A stretch of 64,000 bases of DNA from contig JHXJ01000004.1 in the NCBI GenBank assembly GCA_000621765.1, positions 96,526-160,525 of the forward strand. Direction: 5' to 3'. The position numbers and the translations under genes were made by a program. Each line of letters begins with the position of its first letter. Position 1 is the first letter of the stretch. Below, one piece after another: positions 35,153-44,732 of the stretch. The notes under the pieces are model-generated. The model made no database searches, had not been told where the DNA came from, and worked only from the letters and a program-made list of their open reading frames with translations. Origin of the DNA: Ruminococcaceae bacterium AB4001 (GTDB taxonomy: Bacteria; Bacillota; Clostridia; Saccharofermentanales; Saccharofermentanaceae).

Positions 35153-36018
35153 TGGAAGACAGTTTTTCTGTCCGGGTAAAACTTGAGACGGTGACAAATG
35201 CCGTTAAAAAGCCTGTCCAGAGACAGACTGCTCTCTGCGGTCTGATGTTAAGCCAGGGAGATCCTGACCTTATCGGACAGTCCCAGCAGGTAAAGATACC
35301 CGCAGGGCTTTCGGAATCAGTCGTCTATCTTTTCGAACTCGAAAAAGTCAATTGTTCCTATTCAAATGGAAAGATAATTATAAAAGATGCTTCATCTTCA
35401 GTCCTTCCGGGACGCTGTGCTGAATTGCGCACTGCGGCTCTTGAAAAAGCATTGACTACCGAAGATGCCCGCCGCCTTTTGCGCGGAGCATTCTGGGGGA
35501 CGGGATACTGCTCGGATCCTTCAAAGAGCTACAGGATCGAGTTCCTGGTCCAGAGCGAAAAGAATGCAGAGTTGATATCTGCGGCGCTCGACGCGCTGTC
35601 GATCAGGCATATCACCGCGAACCGTAAAAATGCGATTGCCCTGTACTTCAAGAATGGGGACGATGTCTCTGATTTTCTAAGTTATATAGGCAGTCCTTCC
35701 ATGATGATGGAATTCGAGAATATCCGTGCCGTAAAAGACGTCAACGGCAAGGTTTTCAGGGCATTGAACTGCGATGAGGGAAACAACAAGAGGCAGGCTG
35801 ATGCAGCGGCTGCGAGAAATGAACTCATCGTCAAGGTCATGGAATCAGGACTTGCGAGCAAGCTTTCTCCGGAACTTCGTGAGGCAGCCAAAGCTCATCT
35901 GGAAAACCCGGGTGCTTCACTGGCGGAACTCGGAGCCATGATGGATCCGCCGATCGGCAAATCAGGCATGAGACACCGCCTGGATAAGATCGCCGAATTT
36001 GCAAAAAGTCTACAATAA
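35152..36018 (+). CDS. whiA: DNA-binding protein WhiA
   Basis: A 288-residue WhiA homologue with an N-terminal degenerate LAGLIDADG homing-endonuclease fold (LLRGAFWGTGYCSDPSKSYRIEF, about 102-124) and a C-terminal helix-turn-helix (NPGASLAELGAMMDPPIGKSGMRHRLDKI). It binds DNA and influences cell division and, in Bacillus, lipid or nucleoid traits. It is one base overlapped with rapZ. In most Firmicutes yvcK lies between rapZ and whiA; here it is missing. Confidence 0.93.
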   Translation: MEDSFSVRVKLETVTNAVKKPVQRQTALCGLMLSQGDPDLIGQSQQVKIPAGLSESVVYLFELEKVNCSYSNGKIIIKDASSSVLPGRCAELRTAALEKALTTEDARRLLRGAFWGTGYCSDPSKSYRIEFLVQSEKNAELISAALDALSIRHITANRKNAIALYFKNGDDVSDFLSYIGSPSMMMEFENIRAVKDVNGKVFRALNCDEGNNKRQADAAAARNELIVKVMESGLASKLSPELREAAKAHLENPGASLAELGAMMDPPIGKSGMRHRLDKIAEFAKSLQ

Positions 36019-36074
36019 ACCCTCTGTTATGCGGCCATTTCTTGTGTTTTGAGCGTCTTAATCAGGCGTTTGGT

Positions 36075-36103
36075 TTGAGATAAAATTACAGCCGTGTTAC
36101 AAT
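36075..36103 (+). promoter_or_regulatory. Sigma-A promoter of the propeller-protein gene
   Basis: TTGAGA (36075-36080), 17-base spacer, TACAAT (36098-36103). The -35 and following bases (TTGAGATAAAA) are identical to those of the promoter at 53542. The ATG at 36145 follows. Confidence 0.7.
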
Positions 36104-36144
36104 ATGCGTTAACTTTTTTATGAAAGGAACAATGAGAGGGGAAT

Positions 36145-38040
36145 ATGAAACGCTCTGATCAATACATCGGAACGGATAACAGTTATTATAAGCCGTCACG
36201 TGATCCTAATGACGGTACTATGACGCTCGTTGTTGTCATTACTCTTCTCTTCGTATGCCTTACGGGTGTTCTTGCTGCAGTCTACTTTAAGAAGGTTACG
36301 GCAAAAGAGACGCTGGCAAATATCGATACTACGGACCAGTCCGGATATATCTCGGTAGCTTCGCCCACGCCGTCTCCCATCCCGCCCATGACTGACTATC
36401 AGAATCCGATCCTTTATCCCGGTCTTGCCGGTATCCATATCGATCCTGAACTTGCAGTTGTTCCGGAGTGTGATCCCTCATCACGTAAGATCAACCAGAC
36501 GATCACTGTCGGAGGAAACATAGTCGACGGTGAATATGTAAGGGAGAAGTCCATCTACATGACAGATCCGGTTTTCTACGGATCGATCCCGGGTATCTTC
36601 ACGTTCAGGGGAAACAATTTCAGAAACTGCGCTTCATTCGGCTATACAAACCTCTACAGGGGAGCACTGACCCAGAGATGGGAGTTTGCCGGAGTAGGCA
36701 AGAAACTTGCTTCGACCATGAACTTCGAGTGGTCAGGCGTAAGGTGGACGGGCCAGCCCCTCGTTGCAGAATGGCCTGCAGATGTAAGGCGCAACATGAA
36801 CATGTATGACAGTGCCAAGCAGCAGCTTTCGCTTACGGAAGTCATCGTTGCGGCTTTGGACGGAAAAGTATATTTCTTCAATCTTCAGAACGGTGAGCAG
36901 ACAAGAGATCCGATCAATGTCGGAGCATCCGTAAAGGGTACGCCCGCGCTCGACCCGAGAGGATATCCTCTTCTCTATGTCGGACAGACCGACAATAACG
37001 GCGGCAACATCTTCGGAATGTATATCTATTCGCTCATTGACGGCGCACTGCTCTATTCCTACGACGGTTCTGATGACGGCGCATACAGGAGCAACTGGAA
37101 TGCGTTCGATTCCTCGCCTATCGTAAGCGGTGAAACGGATACTCTGATCTGGCCCTGCGAGAACGGCATTATCTACACGTTTGACCTTAATACCGAATAC
37201 AATCCTGCCAGCGGAACCGTTCAGATCTCACCGGCTGTTACCGGATACAGATACATATTTGAAGACAACGTCGGTTCCCACATGGGAGTCGAGAGCTCCA
37301 TTGCGGTATACGGTAACTACGGATACTTTGTTGATAATACGATGAATCTGTGCTGCCTGGATCTCAATACACTTCAGATGGTCTGGACCAAGGTCCTTGG
37401 CGATGATTCGGATGTCACTCCCGTGATCAGCGAGGAGGGCGGAGTGCCGTATGTATATGTCGGCACGGAAGTCGACAATCAGGGCGGAACCGGAGAATAC
37501 TGCGGAGCCGCATACATATACAAGGTCAACGGACTTACGGGTGAGACCGTATGGCAGTCTTCCGAGCCCTGCTATACGTACAACGGCGAGTCTTCGGATT
37601 CTGACCAGAGCGGCGGATGCTTCGGAAATCCCATCATCGGAAAGGGTTCTATTTCCAATCTTGTTATTTTTTCATTTAGTATGACAAACGGGCTGGCGAG
37701 CGGTAATAAAGTTGTTGCATTTGACAAGGACTTGGGTACCGTTGTTTGGGAATATAATATGAACATCTATTCGTACAGTTCACCTGTTGATTTCTACGAT
37801 TCTGAGGGGAACGCTTACATCGTCATCTGTGACTCTATCGGACAGATCCACATGATAAGAGCGGATTCGGGTATCAAGGACGAGGATAGAAGAATTACAT
37901 ACATCCAGACCAGAAGGAATCTCGGCAAGTCAAACGAGACCGCTTCCGGTATCTGTATTGAAGCTTCTCCGATCGTTTATGAAGGTATGCTGGTCGTAGG
38001 AACAACATCAGGAAGTATTTTCGGTGTTGCAGTAGAGTAA
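36145..38040 (+). CDS. Membrane-anchored PQQ-like beta-propeller protein
   Basis: A 631-residue protein with a single N-terminal signal-anchor (about 28-50), a Ser/Thr/Pro linker (SVASPTPSPIPP) and a large extracellular domain of repeated beta-propeller blades. Blade-like units include VIVAALDGKVYFFNLQNGEQ, PLLYVGQTDNNGG, IYSLIDGALLYSY and VVAFDKDLGTVVWEYN, each containing the Asp-x-x-Thr-Gly-x-x-x-Trp pattern or a variant of PQQ/BamB-like repeats. No enzymatic site is seen, so a scaffold or surface-assembly role is likelier than a PQQ dehydrogenase. It has its own promoter and is followed after nine bases by a small gene. Confidence 0.82.
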   Translation: MKRSDQYIGTDNSYYKPSRDPNDGTMTLVVVITLLFVCLTGVLAAVYFKKVTAKETLANIDTTDQSGYISVASPTPSPIPPMTDYQNPILYPGLAGIHIDPELAVVPECDPSSRKINQTITVGGNIVDGEYVREKSIYMTDPVFYGSIPGIFTFRGNNFRNCASFGYTNLYRGALTQRWEFAGVGKKLASTMNFEWSGVRWTGQPLVAEWPADVRRNMNMYDSAKQQLSLTEVIVAALDGKVYFFNLQNGEQTRDPINVGASVKGTPALDPRGYPLLYVGQTDNNGGNIFGMYIYSLIDGALLYSYDGSDDGAYRSNWNAFDSSPIVSGETDTLIWPCENGIIYTFDLNTEYNPASGTVQISPAVTGYRYIFEDNVGSHMGVESSIAVYGNYGYFVDNTMNLCCLDLNTLQMVWTKVLGDDSDVTPVISEEGGVPYVYVGTEVDNQGGTGEYCGAAYIYKVNGLTGETVWQSSEPCYTYNGESSDSDQSGGCFGNPIIGKGSISNLVIFSFSMTNGLASGNKVVAFDKDLGTVVWEYNMNIYSYSSPVDFYDSEGNAYIVICDSIGQIHMIRADSGIKDEDRRITYIQTRRNLGKSNETASGICIEASPIVYEGMLVVGTTSGSIFGVAVE

Positions 38041-38049
38041 GGAGCAATA

Positions 38050-38460
38050 ATGGATTTTTCGAAGGCATACGGAGCTATTACTTTGTTGGAGGTCGAGATC
38101 AGGACCTTTTCAAACGAGGGATATGCGGTGAAGTATGACTTTGAGCGCAAGGTGATCTCCTGGCGTGACAACTACATGTGGAACAATAATTTCACGAGAT
38201 CCATCAACGAAGACAAATTAAAGCTCATTGAAGAGAAGCTTCCCGCATCAGGAATGCTCGAGTGGATGCACGGCTATAACATGGGACTTACCGATGAGTA
38301 CGGCGACAAGACCATTATCCCCGGTGAATGGAAGATCGAAGTCGAATTCAAGGATAAGACAAGAATGAAGGCCGGTGCTGAACAGCATTTCCCTAAGAAG
38401 TGGAAGAATCTACGAATGTTGATCGAGCAGACTACAGGTTGCAGTTTCGTCCTGAGATGA
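38050..38460 (+). CDS. Conserved-looking small soluble protein, unknown
   Basis: A 136-residue soluble protein without signal or membrane segment. It is rich in aromatic and charged residues (SWRDNYMWNNNFTR and EWMHGYNMGLTDEYGDKTIIPGEW), which suggests a compact alpha/beta fold. I recognise no family. It starts nine bases after the propeller gene with AAGGAGC as ribosome site and is followed by a terminator, so the two form one operon. Confidence 0.7.
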   Translation: MDFSKAYGAITLLEVEIRTFSNEGYAVKYDFERKVISWRDNYMWNNNFTRSINEDKLKLIEEKLPASGMLEWMHGYNMGLTDEYGDKTIIPGEWKIEVEFKDKTRMKAGAEQHFPKKWKNLRMLIEQTTGCSFVLR

Positions 38461-38487
38461 GCTGTAACATAAGGATTGGGGACGGGA

Positions 38488-38516
38488 GCAGGTAAGAGAC
38501 CTGCCTTTTTTATTTT
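38488..38516 (+). terminator. Rho-independent terminator
   Basis: GCAGGT-AAGAG-ACCTGC followed by CTTTTTTATTTTAT, 27 bases after the small-protein gene stop. Classic intrinsic terminator. Confidence 0.88.
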
Positions 38517-38627
38517 ATAAGATAAGGTTAATTTTCCTTTGTAGTCGCATTTGCCGTTATGTGATAAAATTCTTTAATATGCCCGGGAATTGCTTTTCCG
38601 GGGACGGATGGAAAAGGAGTATCTGAT

Positions 38628-39236
38628 TTGGATTATCTGGAAGGACTTTTGCTCGGAAGACTTTGGAGCGATACCGATTACGAGAACCGTAAGCATTTCG
38701 GTTTGTTCGTTCTGTATGGTCTTCTCGTTGACGCGATAATCCTTTATATCTACATTCTCGGCAAAGGCCTTTTGGGCTTCGGCGTCATCGGACCTATTCA
38801 CATTGCCGTATTTACGCTTCTGTTCCTTGCCAATCCGTTTATCTGTTTCAGATATTACCGAATGCCCTGGTGGGGCAAGATATTGATATTACTTGAGAAG
38901 ATTTTCAAATCATATCTGATCGTCAGTTATACGGTAAGCCTTCTCCTTCCGAGACTTTCGGTACAGGTTGACGATCTTCAGGATTTCCTCATTGCATATC
39001 TCAACAGTACGCTTGAGACATATACCGAGAAGTTCCAGGCAAGCGCGGGTTCTTTCTCTACGGTATTGGGAGTTCTGGCAGGCGGTGTTCACGTCGTAGG
39101 CATGGTCCTTTTATATGCTTTGGCTGCAATCGTGATCCCGAGCCTGATCTATCTGGCAGTAAAGCTGGTCCAGTTCGCATGGGATTGGCTCGTAAACCTG
39201 CTCATCATCAAGAGGTTCTTTCCTCAGAGAAAATAA
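38628..39236 (+). CDS. Polytopic membrane protein, unknown
   Basis: A 202-residue membrane protein with about four hydrophobic segments (about 25-48, 55-75, 88-106 and 145-190). Between segments three and four is an amphipathic polar stretch (VQVDDLQDFLIAYLNSTLETYTEKFQAS). The start is TTG with AAAGGAG upstream; no better ATG exists nearby. It lies 21 bases before the uridine-kinase-like gene, so the two are probably co-expressed. I recognise no family. Confidence 0.65.
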   Translation: MDYLEGLLLGRLWSDTDYENRKHFGLFVLYGLLVDAIILYIYILGKGLLGFGVIGPIHIAVFTLLFLANPFICFRYYRMPWWGKILILLEKIFKSYLIVSYTVSLLLPRLSVQVDDLQDFLIAYLNSTLETYTEKFQASAGSFSTVLGVLAGGVHVVGMVLLYALAAIVIPSLIYLAVKLVQFAWDWLVNLLIIKRFFPQRK

Positions 39237-39257
39237 AATTGGTCTAAAGGAGACAGT

Positions 39258-40271
39258 ATGGCAGAGCTTAGAGACAGGATCGACATTACAGTTGAAGAGC
39301 TCGAGGAATCCCTCGGCGCCGTAAGACTTCCGCGTTTTATCGAAGAATCAGAAAAAGGATTTGTCGACAGGATCGATGCGATCTGCGACGAGATCTTTGC
39401 TGACGTCAACAAAAGAGCCATATTCGTTTCCGGTCCGACTTCATCCGGCAAGACGACTTTCACGTTAAGGCTTTCAAACAGGATCAACAGCAGAGGACGC
39501 AAAGCAGTCCATCTGTCGCTCGATGATTACTACAACATCAAGGATCTGAAGTGTGACCGTGAGGGAAGACCGGATTTTGAGACCATCGATGCACTGGATG
39601 TAGACAGGATCCAGCATGATATAAAGGCACTCCTCAATGGAGAGACAGTCATTCCTCCGTTCTTTGATTTTACGGTAAGAGTACAGAGGGAAGGCGACCC
39701 TGCAAATGCGATCTGTCTGGGTGATGACGGAATACTCGTGGTCGAAGGTCTTCACGGCCTCTCTCCGAGGATCTCAGGCGAATGCCCTTCCGAAAAGTGT
39801 TCCAAGGTCTTTATCATGCCTTACGGCAATGTCTACAATGACTCCAAGCTCATGGACAGCAATGAGATCAGGCTCCTTCGAAGGATCATAAGAGACTACC
39901 GCCACAGAAGCGCGCATGCTCTTGCCACGATCGATTACTGGCCGATGATCCAGAAGTCCGAAGAAAAATATTATGAGGAATACCTTACCGCTGCCGACTA
40001 TCACGTCAATTCATTCCTTGCGTATGAATCGCTCATAGTAGCTCCCATGGCAATGCGGGATATCCAGGAAGCAATGGATGAGGCGCTCAACGGTTCCATC
40101 GAACCCAGCGTCTTTATGGAGAAATCTCCTACGGGTAAATCCTTTGCAGACCTTTCTGCAGCGCTTGTAAAAGCCAATAAACTGATGGGGCATCTGGGAA
40201 AGATCCCGGTCATCAGCCCCGAACAGGTGCCGGCTGAATCTATTCTTAATGAATTCATTGCCGCGCACTGA
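39258..40271 (+). CDS. Uridine kinase-like P-loop nucleoside kinase
   Basis: A 337-residue P-loop kinase of the uridine kinase/phosphoribulokinase superfamily. Walker A is GPTSSGKTT (59-67), followed by HLSLDDYYN (the catalytic Asp region), the DREGRPDFETIDALD stretch typical of clostridial uridine-kinase-like proteins, and GILVVEGLHGLSP (Walker B-like). The C-terminal half has RRIIRDYRHRSAHALATIDYWP. Many clostridial relatives carry an N-terminal TGS/threonyl-tRNA-synthetase-like domain; this one has only about 50 residues there and lacks it. The true substrate is uncertain. AAGGAG precedes the ATG. Confidence 0.8.
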   Translation: MAELRDRIDITVEELEESLGAVRLPRFIEESEKGFVDRIDAICDEIFADVNKRAIFVSGPTSSGKTTFTLRLSNRINSRGRKAVHLSLDDYYNIKDLKCDREGRPDFETIDALDVDRIQHDIKALLNGETVIPPFFDFTVRVQREGDPANAICLGDDGILVVEGLHGLSPRISGECPSEKCSKVFIMPYGNVYNDSKLMDSNEIRLLRRIIRDYRHRSAHALATIDYWPMIQKSEEKYYEEYLTAADYHVNSFLAYESLIVAPMAMRDIQEAMDEALNGSIEPSVFMEKSPTGKSFADLSAALVKANKLMGHLGKIPVISPEQVPAESILNEFIAAH

Positions 40272-40296
40272 TCTTCAAGAATAAAGGAGGCATATT

Positions 40297-41277
40297 ATGC
40301 CTATCAGAATAGCAGACAATCTTCCGGCAAGGCACATCCTTGAGCAGGAAAGAATTTTCGTTATGGAGGAAAACAGGGCCCTATCCCAGGATATAAGACC
40401 TATCAAGATCCTGATCCTCAATCTCATGCCCGACAAATCCACGACGGAGACACAGCTCTTAAGAGCCCTGTCCAATTCACCGATCCAGGTAGATGTCGAG
40501 CTGTTGTTTTCCAAGACGCACCAGTCGAAGAATAAGAATACATCTGTAGAACACCTTCTTAAGTTTTACAAGACTTTCGATGAGATCAAAGAAGAATTCT
40601 TCGACGGCATGATAATTACAGGTGCTCCGATCGAGAAACTCCCGTTCGAAGAGGTCGATTACTGGCCCGAACTGGTTGAGATAATGGAATGGAGCAAGAC
40701 ACATGTCTATTCGACGCTTCACTTATGCTGGGGTGCTTTTGCAGGACTCTATTACCATTACGGAATCCCTAAGATCGTATTGGATAAGAAGGTTTTCGGC
40801 GTGTTCGAGCACTCAATGACATGGAGCAGACCGGTCAAGCTTTTCAGGGGTTTTGACGATATCTTCTATGTTCCTCATTCAAGATATACGGAAGTCAGAC
40901 GCGAAGACGTTGAGAAGAGAGCTGACTTAAGGATCCTTTCAGAATCCGAAGAGTGCGGTATCTATGCAATCTCGGATCTTCACGGAAGACAGTTCTTCAT
41001 CACGGGCCACTCGGAGTATGACAGGGATACCCTGGACAGGGAATACAGGAGAGACCTTGCTGCAGGACTTAACGACGTCGATCTTCCGAAGAACTACTAC
41101 ATAGATGATGACCCCGAGAAGGGACCGCTTCTCAAGTGGAGGTCTTCGGCTACCCTCATGTATACGAACTGGCTCAACTACTACGTATACCAGGAGACAC
41201 CGTTCGACATCAATACAATCAAGATGATCCGCAACGAGGATCTTGTACCGAACAGGGACCTGGAGAAAAATGGCTGA
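40297..41277 (+). CDS. metA: Homoserine O-acyltransferase MetA (probably acetyltransferase)
   Basis: A 326-residue enzyme that acylates homoserine, the first committed step of methionine synthesis. Catalytic Cys144 is in LHLCWGA, His238 and Glu240 in TGHSEYD, and PHSRYTE binds homoserine. Glu113 in [17 protein letters not shown] corresponds to the Glu that makes the Bacillus cereus enzyme use acetyl-CoA (a Gly is found in succinyl-CoA users such as E. coli). So despite the MetA fold it probably makes O-acetylhomoserine. A strong AAAGGAGG site precedes the ATG. It overlaps the nnrD gene by eight bases. No metY or metB is in view. Confidence 0.93.
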   Translation: MPIRIADNLPARHILEQERIFVMEENRALSQDIRPIKILILNLMPDKSTTETQLLRALSNSPIQVDVELLFSKTHQSKNKNTSVEHLLKFYKTFDEIKEEFFDGMIITGAPIEKLPFEEVDYWPELVEIMEWSKTHVYSTLHLCWGAFAGLYYHYGIPKIVLDKKVFGVFEHSMTWSRPVKLFRGFDDIFYVPHSRYTEVRREDVEKRADLRILSESEECGIYAISDLHGRQFFITGHSEYDRDTLDREYRRDLAAGLNDVDLPKNYYIDDDPEKGPLLKWRSSATLMYTNWLNYYVYQETPFDINTIKMIRNEDLVPNRDLEKNG

Positions 41278-42154
41278 TATCGTTAGGCTTGAAAGAGATC
41301 TTATCGCAGGGTTTGAACCCCAAAGACCTGAAGAAGGGCACAAGAATACTTTCGGCACGGCACTGATCTGCGCCGGCTCGGAATTCATGACGGGTGCGGC
41401 CGTAATGGCCACGGGTTCTGCTCTGAGATCCGGCGCGGGTCTCGTAAAGGTCTTTTCCGAAGAAAAGACGCTTGATGCGGTAAGGTTTTCGGAACCGTGC
41501 GCCATGCTCGAGTTAAGACCCGACAACACTGCAGCACTTCTCAGAAAAGCAAAAGGACTCTGCAGCAGGATATCGTCCGTTCTTATAGGTTCTGGAATCC
41601 CCCAGGATTACAAGGATATGGAAGCACTGACCGAAGTGTTCCTTAAAGACGCGCCAAGAGTCGTTCTGGACGCAGGCGCCCTCTCCGGCACACCTGACGT
41701 CATGGCCAGGACAAAAGAAAGGCTTAAAGAGAGGACCCTGCCCGCGGTTATAACTCCACATGTCGGTGAGTTCGCGAGAATTTTGAGAATCGCGGCTCCT
41801 GAAGTTGAAGAAAACGCAGAGGAGCTGTCGCTTTCTTTCTCGCGCGAAAACAATGTCGTTACGGTATTGAAGAGCAGCAGGACACTGATCGCCACACCTG
41901 ACGGAAAGCTTTTTGTAAATGATGTTCCGAACAGCGGACTTTCAAAAGGCGGTTCGGGTGACGTGCTGGCAGGTCTTTTGACAGGATTACTTGCCCAGGG
42001 CATGGAACCTTATGAGGCGGCATGCTCTGCGGTATTCATCCACTCCCGTGCAGGCAAAGCAGTAGCAGAAAGAATGGGAGTAAGGACGATGCTTCCGACG
42101 GATGTCATCTCCGGATTTGAGGCTGGCTTTAAAGAAGCAGGATGGTTAAGATAA
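41270..42154 (+). CDS. nnrD: ADP-dependent (S)-NAD(P)H-hydrate dehydratase
   Basis: A 294-residue ribokinase-fold enzyme that repairs hydrated NAD(P)H using ADP. Motifs: the early [23 protein letters not shown] (glycine/alanine-rich substrate loop), [20 protein letters not shown], and the nucleotide-binding [25 protein letters not shown] (about 230-254). It is the dehydratase domain alone; the epimerase (NnrE/YjeF_N) that is often fused upstream is absent from this protein and the window. The ATG at 41270 follows TGGAG and overlaps metA by eight bases, and alr follows four bases later. Confidence 0.9.
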   Translation: MADIVRLERDLIAGFEPQRPEEGHKNTFGTALICAGSEFMTGAAVMATGSALRSGAGLVKVFSEEKTLDAVRFSEPCAMLELRPDNTAALLRKAKGLCSRISSVLIGSGIPQDYKDMEALTEVFLKDAPRVVLDAGALSGTPDVMARTKERLKERTLPAVITPHVGEFARILRIAAPEVEENAEELSLSFSRENNVVTVLKSSRTLIATPDGKLFVNDVPNSGLSKGGSGDVLAGLLTGLLAQGMEPYEAACSAVFIHSRAGKAVAERMGVRTMLPTDVISGFEAGFKEAGWLR

Positions 42155-42158
42155 GCAT

Positions 42159-43307
42159 ATGACTGAAGATTCATTTGGTACGAACAGTATTTTCGACAGA
42201 TCCTGTGTTGAGATAGATCTCGACGCCCTTAAACATAATTTCGAAGAGATAAAGAAGGCAACCACTCCCGGAACGGGAATACTGGCTGTCGTAAAGGCTG
42301 ATGCATACGGTCACGGCGCACTGGAGATCGCTAAAACTCTGATCGACAGCGGTGCAGCAGGGCTCTGCCTCGCGACCATCGACGAAGCCGTTGAACTCCG
42401 CAAGCACGGAATAGAAGTTCCCATGATGACCTTAGGCTTTACTGATCCTTCAAGGTTTGCCGACGCGGTAAGATTCGATGTTGAGCAGGCGGTCTATTCC
42501 TATGACATCGCAAAGGCTCTGTCCGATGAGGCTGTCAGGAAGGGCAAGAAGATCAGGGTCCATATTAAGCTCGATACCGGAATGGGCAGGATCGGTTTTA
42601 AGACCGACGGAAGCGAGACTGACGAGATAGTCCGCGCATGCACACTGCCCGGAATTGAGCCTTACGGCGTTTTCTCGCATTTCGCCGTAGCTGATACTGA
42701 CGACGATGAATACACCAGACTCCAGTATGAGAGATTCCTTTCCGAGATCGAAGAGCTCGGTAAGAAGGGCATACGTTTTACAAAGAGACACATCTGCAAC
42801 AGTGCCGGAATCTTAAGATTCCCAGAGATGCATCTCGACATGGTAAGGGCAGGAATAATCCTTTATGGCCTGATGCCGCCGGGATGCCCGAAGCCTGTTG
42901 TCGATATCGATCTTAAGCCTGTCATGAACTGGTATGCCAAGGTAATCCATGTAAAGACGGTCCCTGCAGGAACGACGATCAGTTACGGCAGACATTTTAC
43001 GGCAGAGCGCGAGACAGAGGTCACGACAGTCGGTATCGGTTATGCCGACGGCCTGTCCAGGAGACTCTCCAACGGATTTGAACTCGTCATCGGAGGTAAG
43101 AAGTGCCCGATAATCGGCAATATCTGCATGGATATGTGCATGGTAGATACGACTGATCTCGATGTAAGGCCGCAGATCGGTGACAGGGTTACCGTTTTCG
43201 GCAGTTCCAGATCGGCTGACGAACTTGCGGAGGCTTTGGGGACCATCAATTACGAGATCACATGTGATGTCGGAAAGCGTGTCCGGAGACTTTACGTAGG
43301 GGGCTGA
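42159..43307 (+). CDS. alr: Alanine racemase
   Basis: A 382-residue PLP enzyme that makes D-alanine for peptidoglycan. The PLP lysine is Lys46 in VVKADAYGHGA. The second catalytic base is a Tyr in GIGYADGLSRRLSNG, and IKLDTGMGRIGF and GNICMDMCMVD are conserved family stretches. It follows nnrD by four bases, a common pairing (nnrD/acpS-alr) in Firmicutes, and is the last gene before the secY promoter. Confidence 0.95.
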   Translation: MTEDSFGTNSIFDRSCVEIDLDALKHNFEEIKKATTPGTGILAVVKADAYGHGALEIAKTLIDSGAAGLCLATIDEAVELRKHGIEVPMMTLGFTDPSRFADAVRFDVEQAVYSYDIAKALSDEAVRKGKKIRVHIKLDTGMGRIGFKTDGSETDEIVRACTLPGIEPYGVFSHFAVADTDDDEYTRLQYERFLSEIEELGKKGIRFTKRHICNSAGILRFPEMHLDMVRAGIILYGLMPPGCPKPVVDIDLKPVMNWYAKVIHVKTVPAGTTISYGRHFTAERETEVTTVGIGYADGLSRRLSNGFELVIGGKKCPIIGNICMDMCMVDTTDLDVRPQIGDRVTVFGSSRSADELAEALGTINYEITCDVGKRVRRLYVGG

Positions 43308-43339
43308 GATCCTCTGTTATCCCGATATTGAGATTCTCG

Positions 43340-43368
43340 GTGAAAAAAGCGCAGATATGCGCTATAAT
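43340..43368 (+). promoter_or_regulatory. Promoter upstream of secY
   Basis: A consensus TATAAT (43363-43368) lies 17 bases after GTGAAA (43340-43345, a fair -35). The spacer contains GCGC-AGATAT-GCGC, a small inverted repeat. It gives secY its own start instead of read-through from the rest of the spc operon. Confidence 0.6.
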
Positions 43369-43409
43369 ACATACGCTTTATTTATTAGTATCAAGGAGAA
43401 TGTCAATTA

Positions 43410-44720
43410 ATGGGCACTTTGAAAGACAGTTGGAAGACACCGGATATCAAGAAGAAACTGCTTTTTACCTTTCTTATCGTATCTGTTTTAAGTCTTCTCA
43501 CGATCATTCCGATACCCGGACTCAATCATCAGGCAGCAACAGGTATTATCCGCGAATGGGGAAGCACGGGTACGCTTCTTAACATCCTTTCGTGCGGAGC
43601 TCTTTCAAACGCAGCAATAACAAGCCTTGGCATTTATCCTTTCCTGGTCGCATCGATAATCATGCAGATCGTCACCCTCGCAGTTCCGAAGCTCAGGAAC
43701 CTTGCCCAGATGGGAGAAGAGGGAACAAAGCTCGTTACAAAATATACAAAGATCGCTGCAGTTGCCATGGCAGCCGTTTTCGCAGCTCTTTACTGCGTAG
43801 GCATTAGAGGCGCCGTTACCACAAGGATCAACTTCTGGGTCGGCATCGTTCTCTGCGGTCTGTCTGTTGCAATCGGAAGCGCTTTCTGCGGATGGTGTGT
43901 AGAACTCCTTAACACCAAGGGCTTAGGCGACGGACTTACGATAATCATCCTCACAGGCATCATCCACAATATTCCGCGTGATGTAGTCATGCTCTATTTC
44001 GAATTTGAGGACGGCGGCGTTTATCTCTCGCTCCTCCTTATGATCATCGGAATCCTGTTCCTTATCGGAATGCTGTTCCTCGTTCTCCTCGTCAACATGG
44101 GCGAGAAGAAGCTCAGGATCATCTTCTCCAAGAGAACCGTAGGCATGAAGCAGTACGGAATGCAGAATCAGGTACTGCCCCTCAAGGTCGCACAGGCAGG
44201 GATCACACCCATCATCTATTCGCTTACTTTCATCCTTCTCATTCCGTCCATCCTTACGATGATCGCTCCGGAATCTGAAAGCATTTGGTTTGTCGGCGCA
44301 AAGAATTTCCCTACGAGCTTAGGATTCATCCCGCTGTTCTTAGTCCTGCTCGTTGGTTTTACTTATATTTTCACGATCATGCAGTTCAATCCCTTCGATG
44401 TCTCCTCCCAGATAAAGCAGAACGGCGGATATATCCAGGGAATCAAACCCGGAAAGCCCACAGCACAGTATCTCATGAATGTATTCAACAATCTGAACTT
44501 TGCTGACAGCGCTTTCCTCGTATTCCTCTGCGTAATCCCTATGTTCCTGAACCTGATCCCGTCTTTGAACGGTATCGCATTCGGCGGCGTAGGACTCGCA
44601 CTCGTAGGCGGCGGTTTTATCGAGATGAAGACTTTGCTCGACAATGCTCTTAAGGCTGAGGAAGAAAAGCTTAAGCAGTCAGGCAAAGATAAGAAGCGTA
44701 AGAACTACATCAAAAAATAA
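43410..44720 (+). CDS. secY: Protein translocase subunit SecY
   Basis: A 436-residue, ten-helix channel of the Sec translocase. The N-terminal IPIPGLNHQAATG is a variant of the usual plug region. Family stretches are SLGIYPFLVASIIMQI, RRIIFSKR-like KKLRIIFSKRTVGMKQ, PLKVAQAGITPIIYS, FNPFDVSSQIKQNGGYIQGIKPGKPT and the C-terminal VGGGFIEMKTLLDNALKAEEEK. Start is the ATG after AAGGAG. It is unusual in not following rplO; it follows alr. It precedes adk by 12 bases. Confidence 0.96.
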   Translation: MGTLKDSWKTPDIKKKLLFTFLIVSVLSLLTIIPIPGLNHQAATGIIREWGSTGTLLNILSCGALSNAAITSLGIYPFLVASIIMQIVTLAVPKLRNLAQMGEEGTKLVTKYTKIAAVAMAAVFAALYCVGIRGAVTTRINFWVGIVLCGLSVAIGSAFCGWCVELLNTKGLGDGLTIIILTGIIHNIPRDVVMLYFEFEDGGVYLSLLLMIIGILFLIGMLFLVLLVNMGEKKLRIIFSKRTVGMKQYGMQNQVLPLKVAQAGITPIIYSLTFILLIPSILTMIAPESESIWFVGAKNFPTSLGFIPLFLVLLVGFTYIFTIMQFNPFDVSSQIKQNGGYIQGIKPGKPTAQYLMNVFNNLNFADSAFLVFLCVIPMFLNLIPSLNGIAFGGVGLALVGGGFIEMKTLLDNALKAEEEKLKQSGKDKKRKNYIKK

Positions 44721-44732
44721 GGAGGCTGTTTT

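Noticed and set aside
36145..38040. PQQ-dependent dehydrogenase
   Set aside because: The blades match propeller repeats, but no PQQ-binding Cys pair or catalytic Asp/Glu set was recognised; the anchor and linker suggest a surface protein.
38628..39236. SecE/SecG or other small translocase subunit
   Set aside because: Too long and with the wrong helix pattern; no motif supports it.
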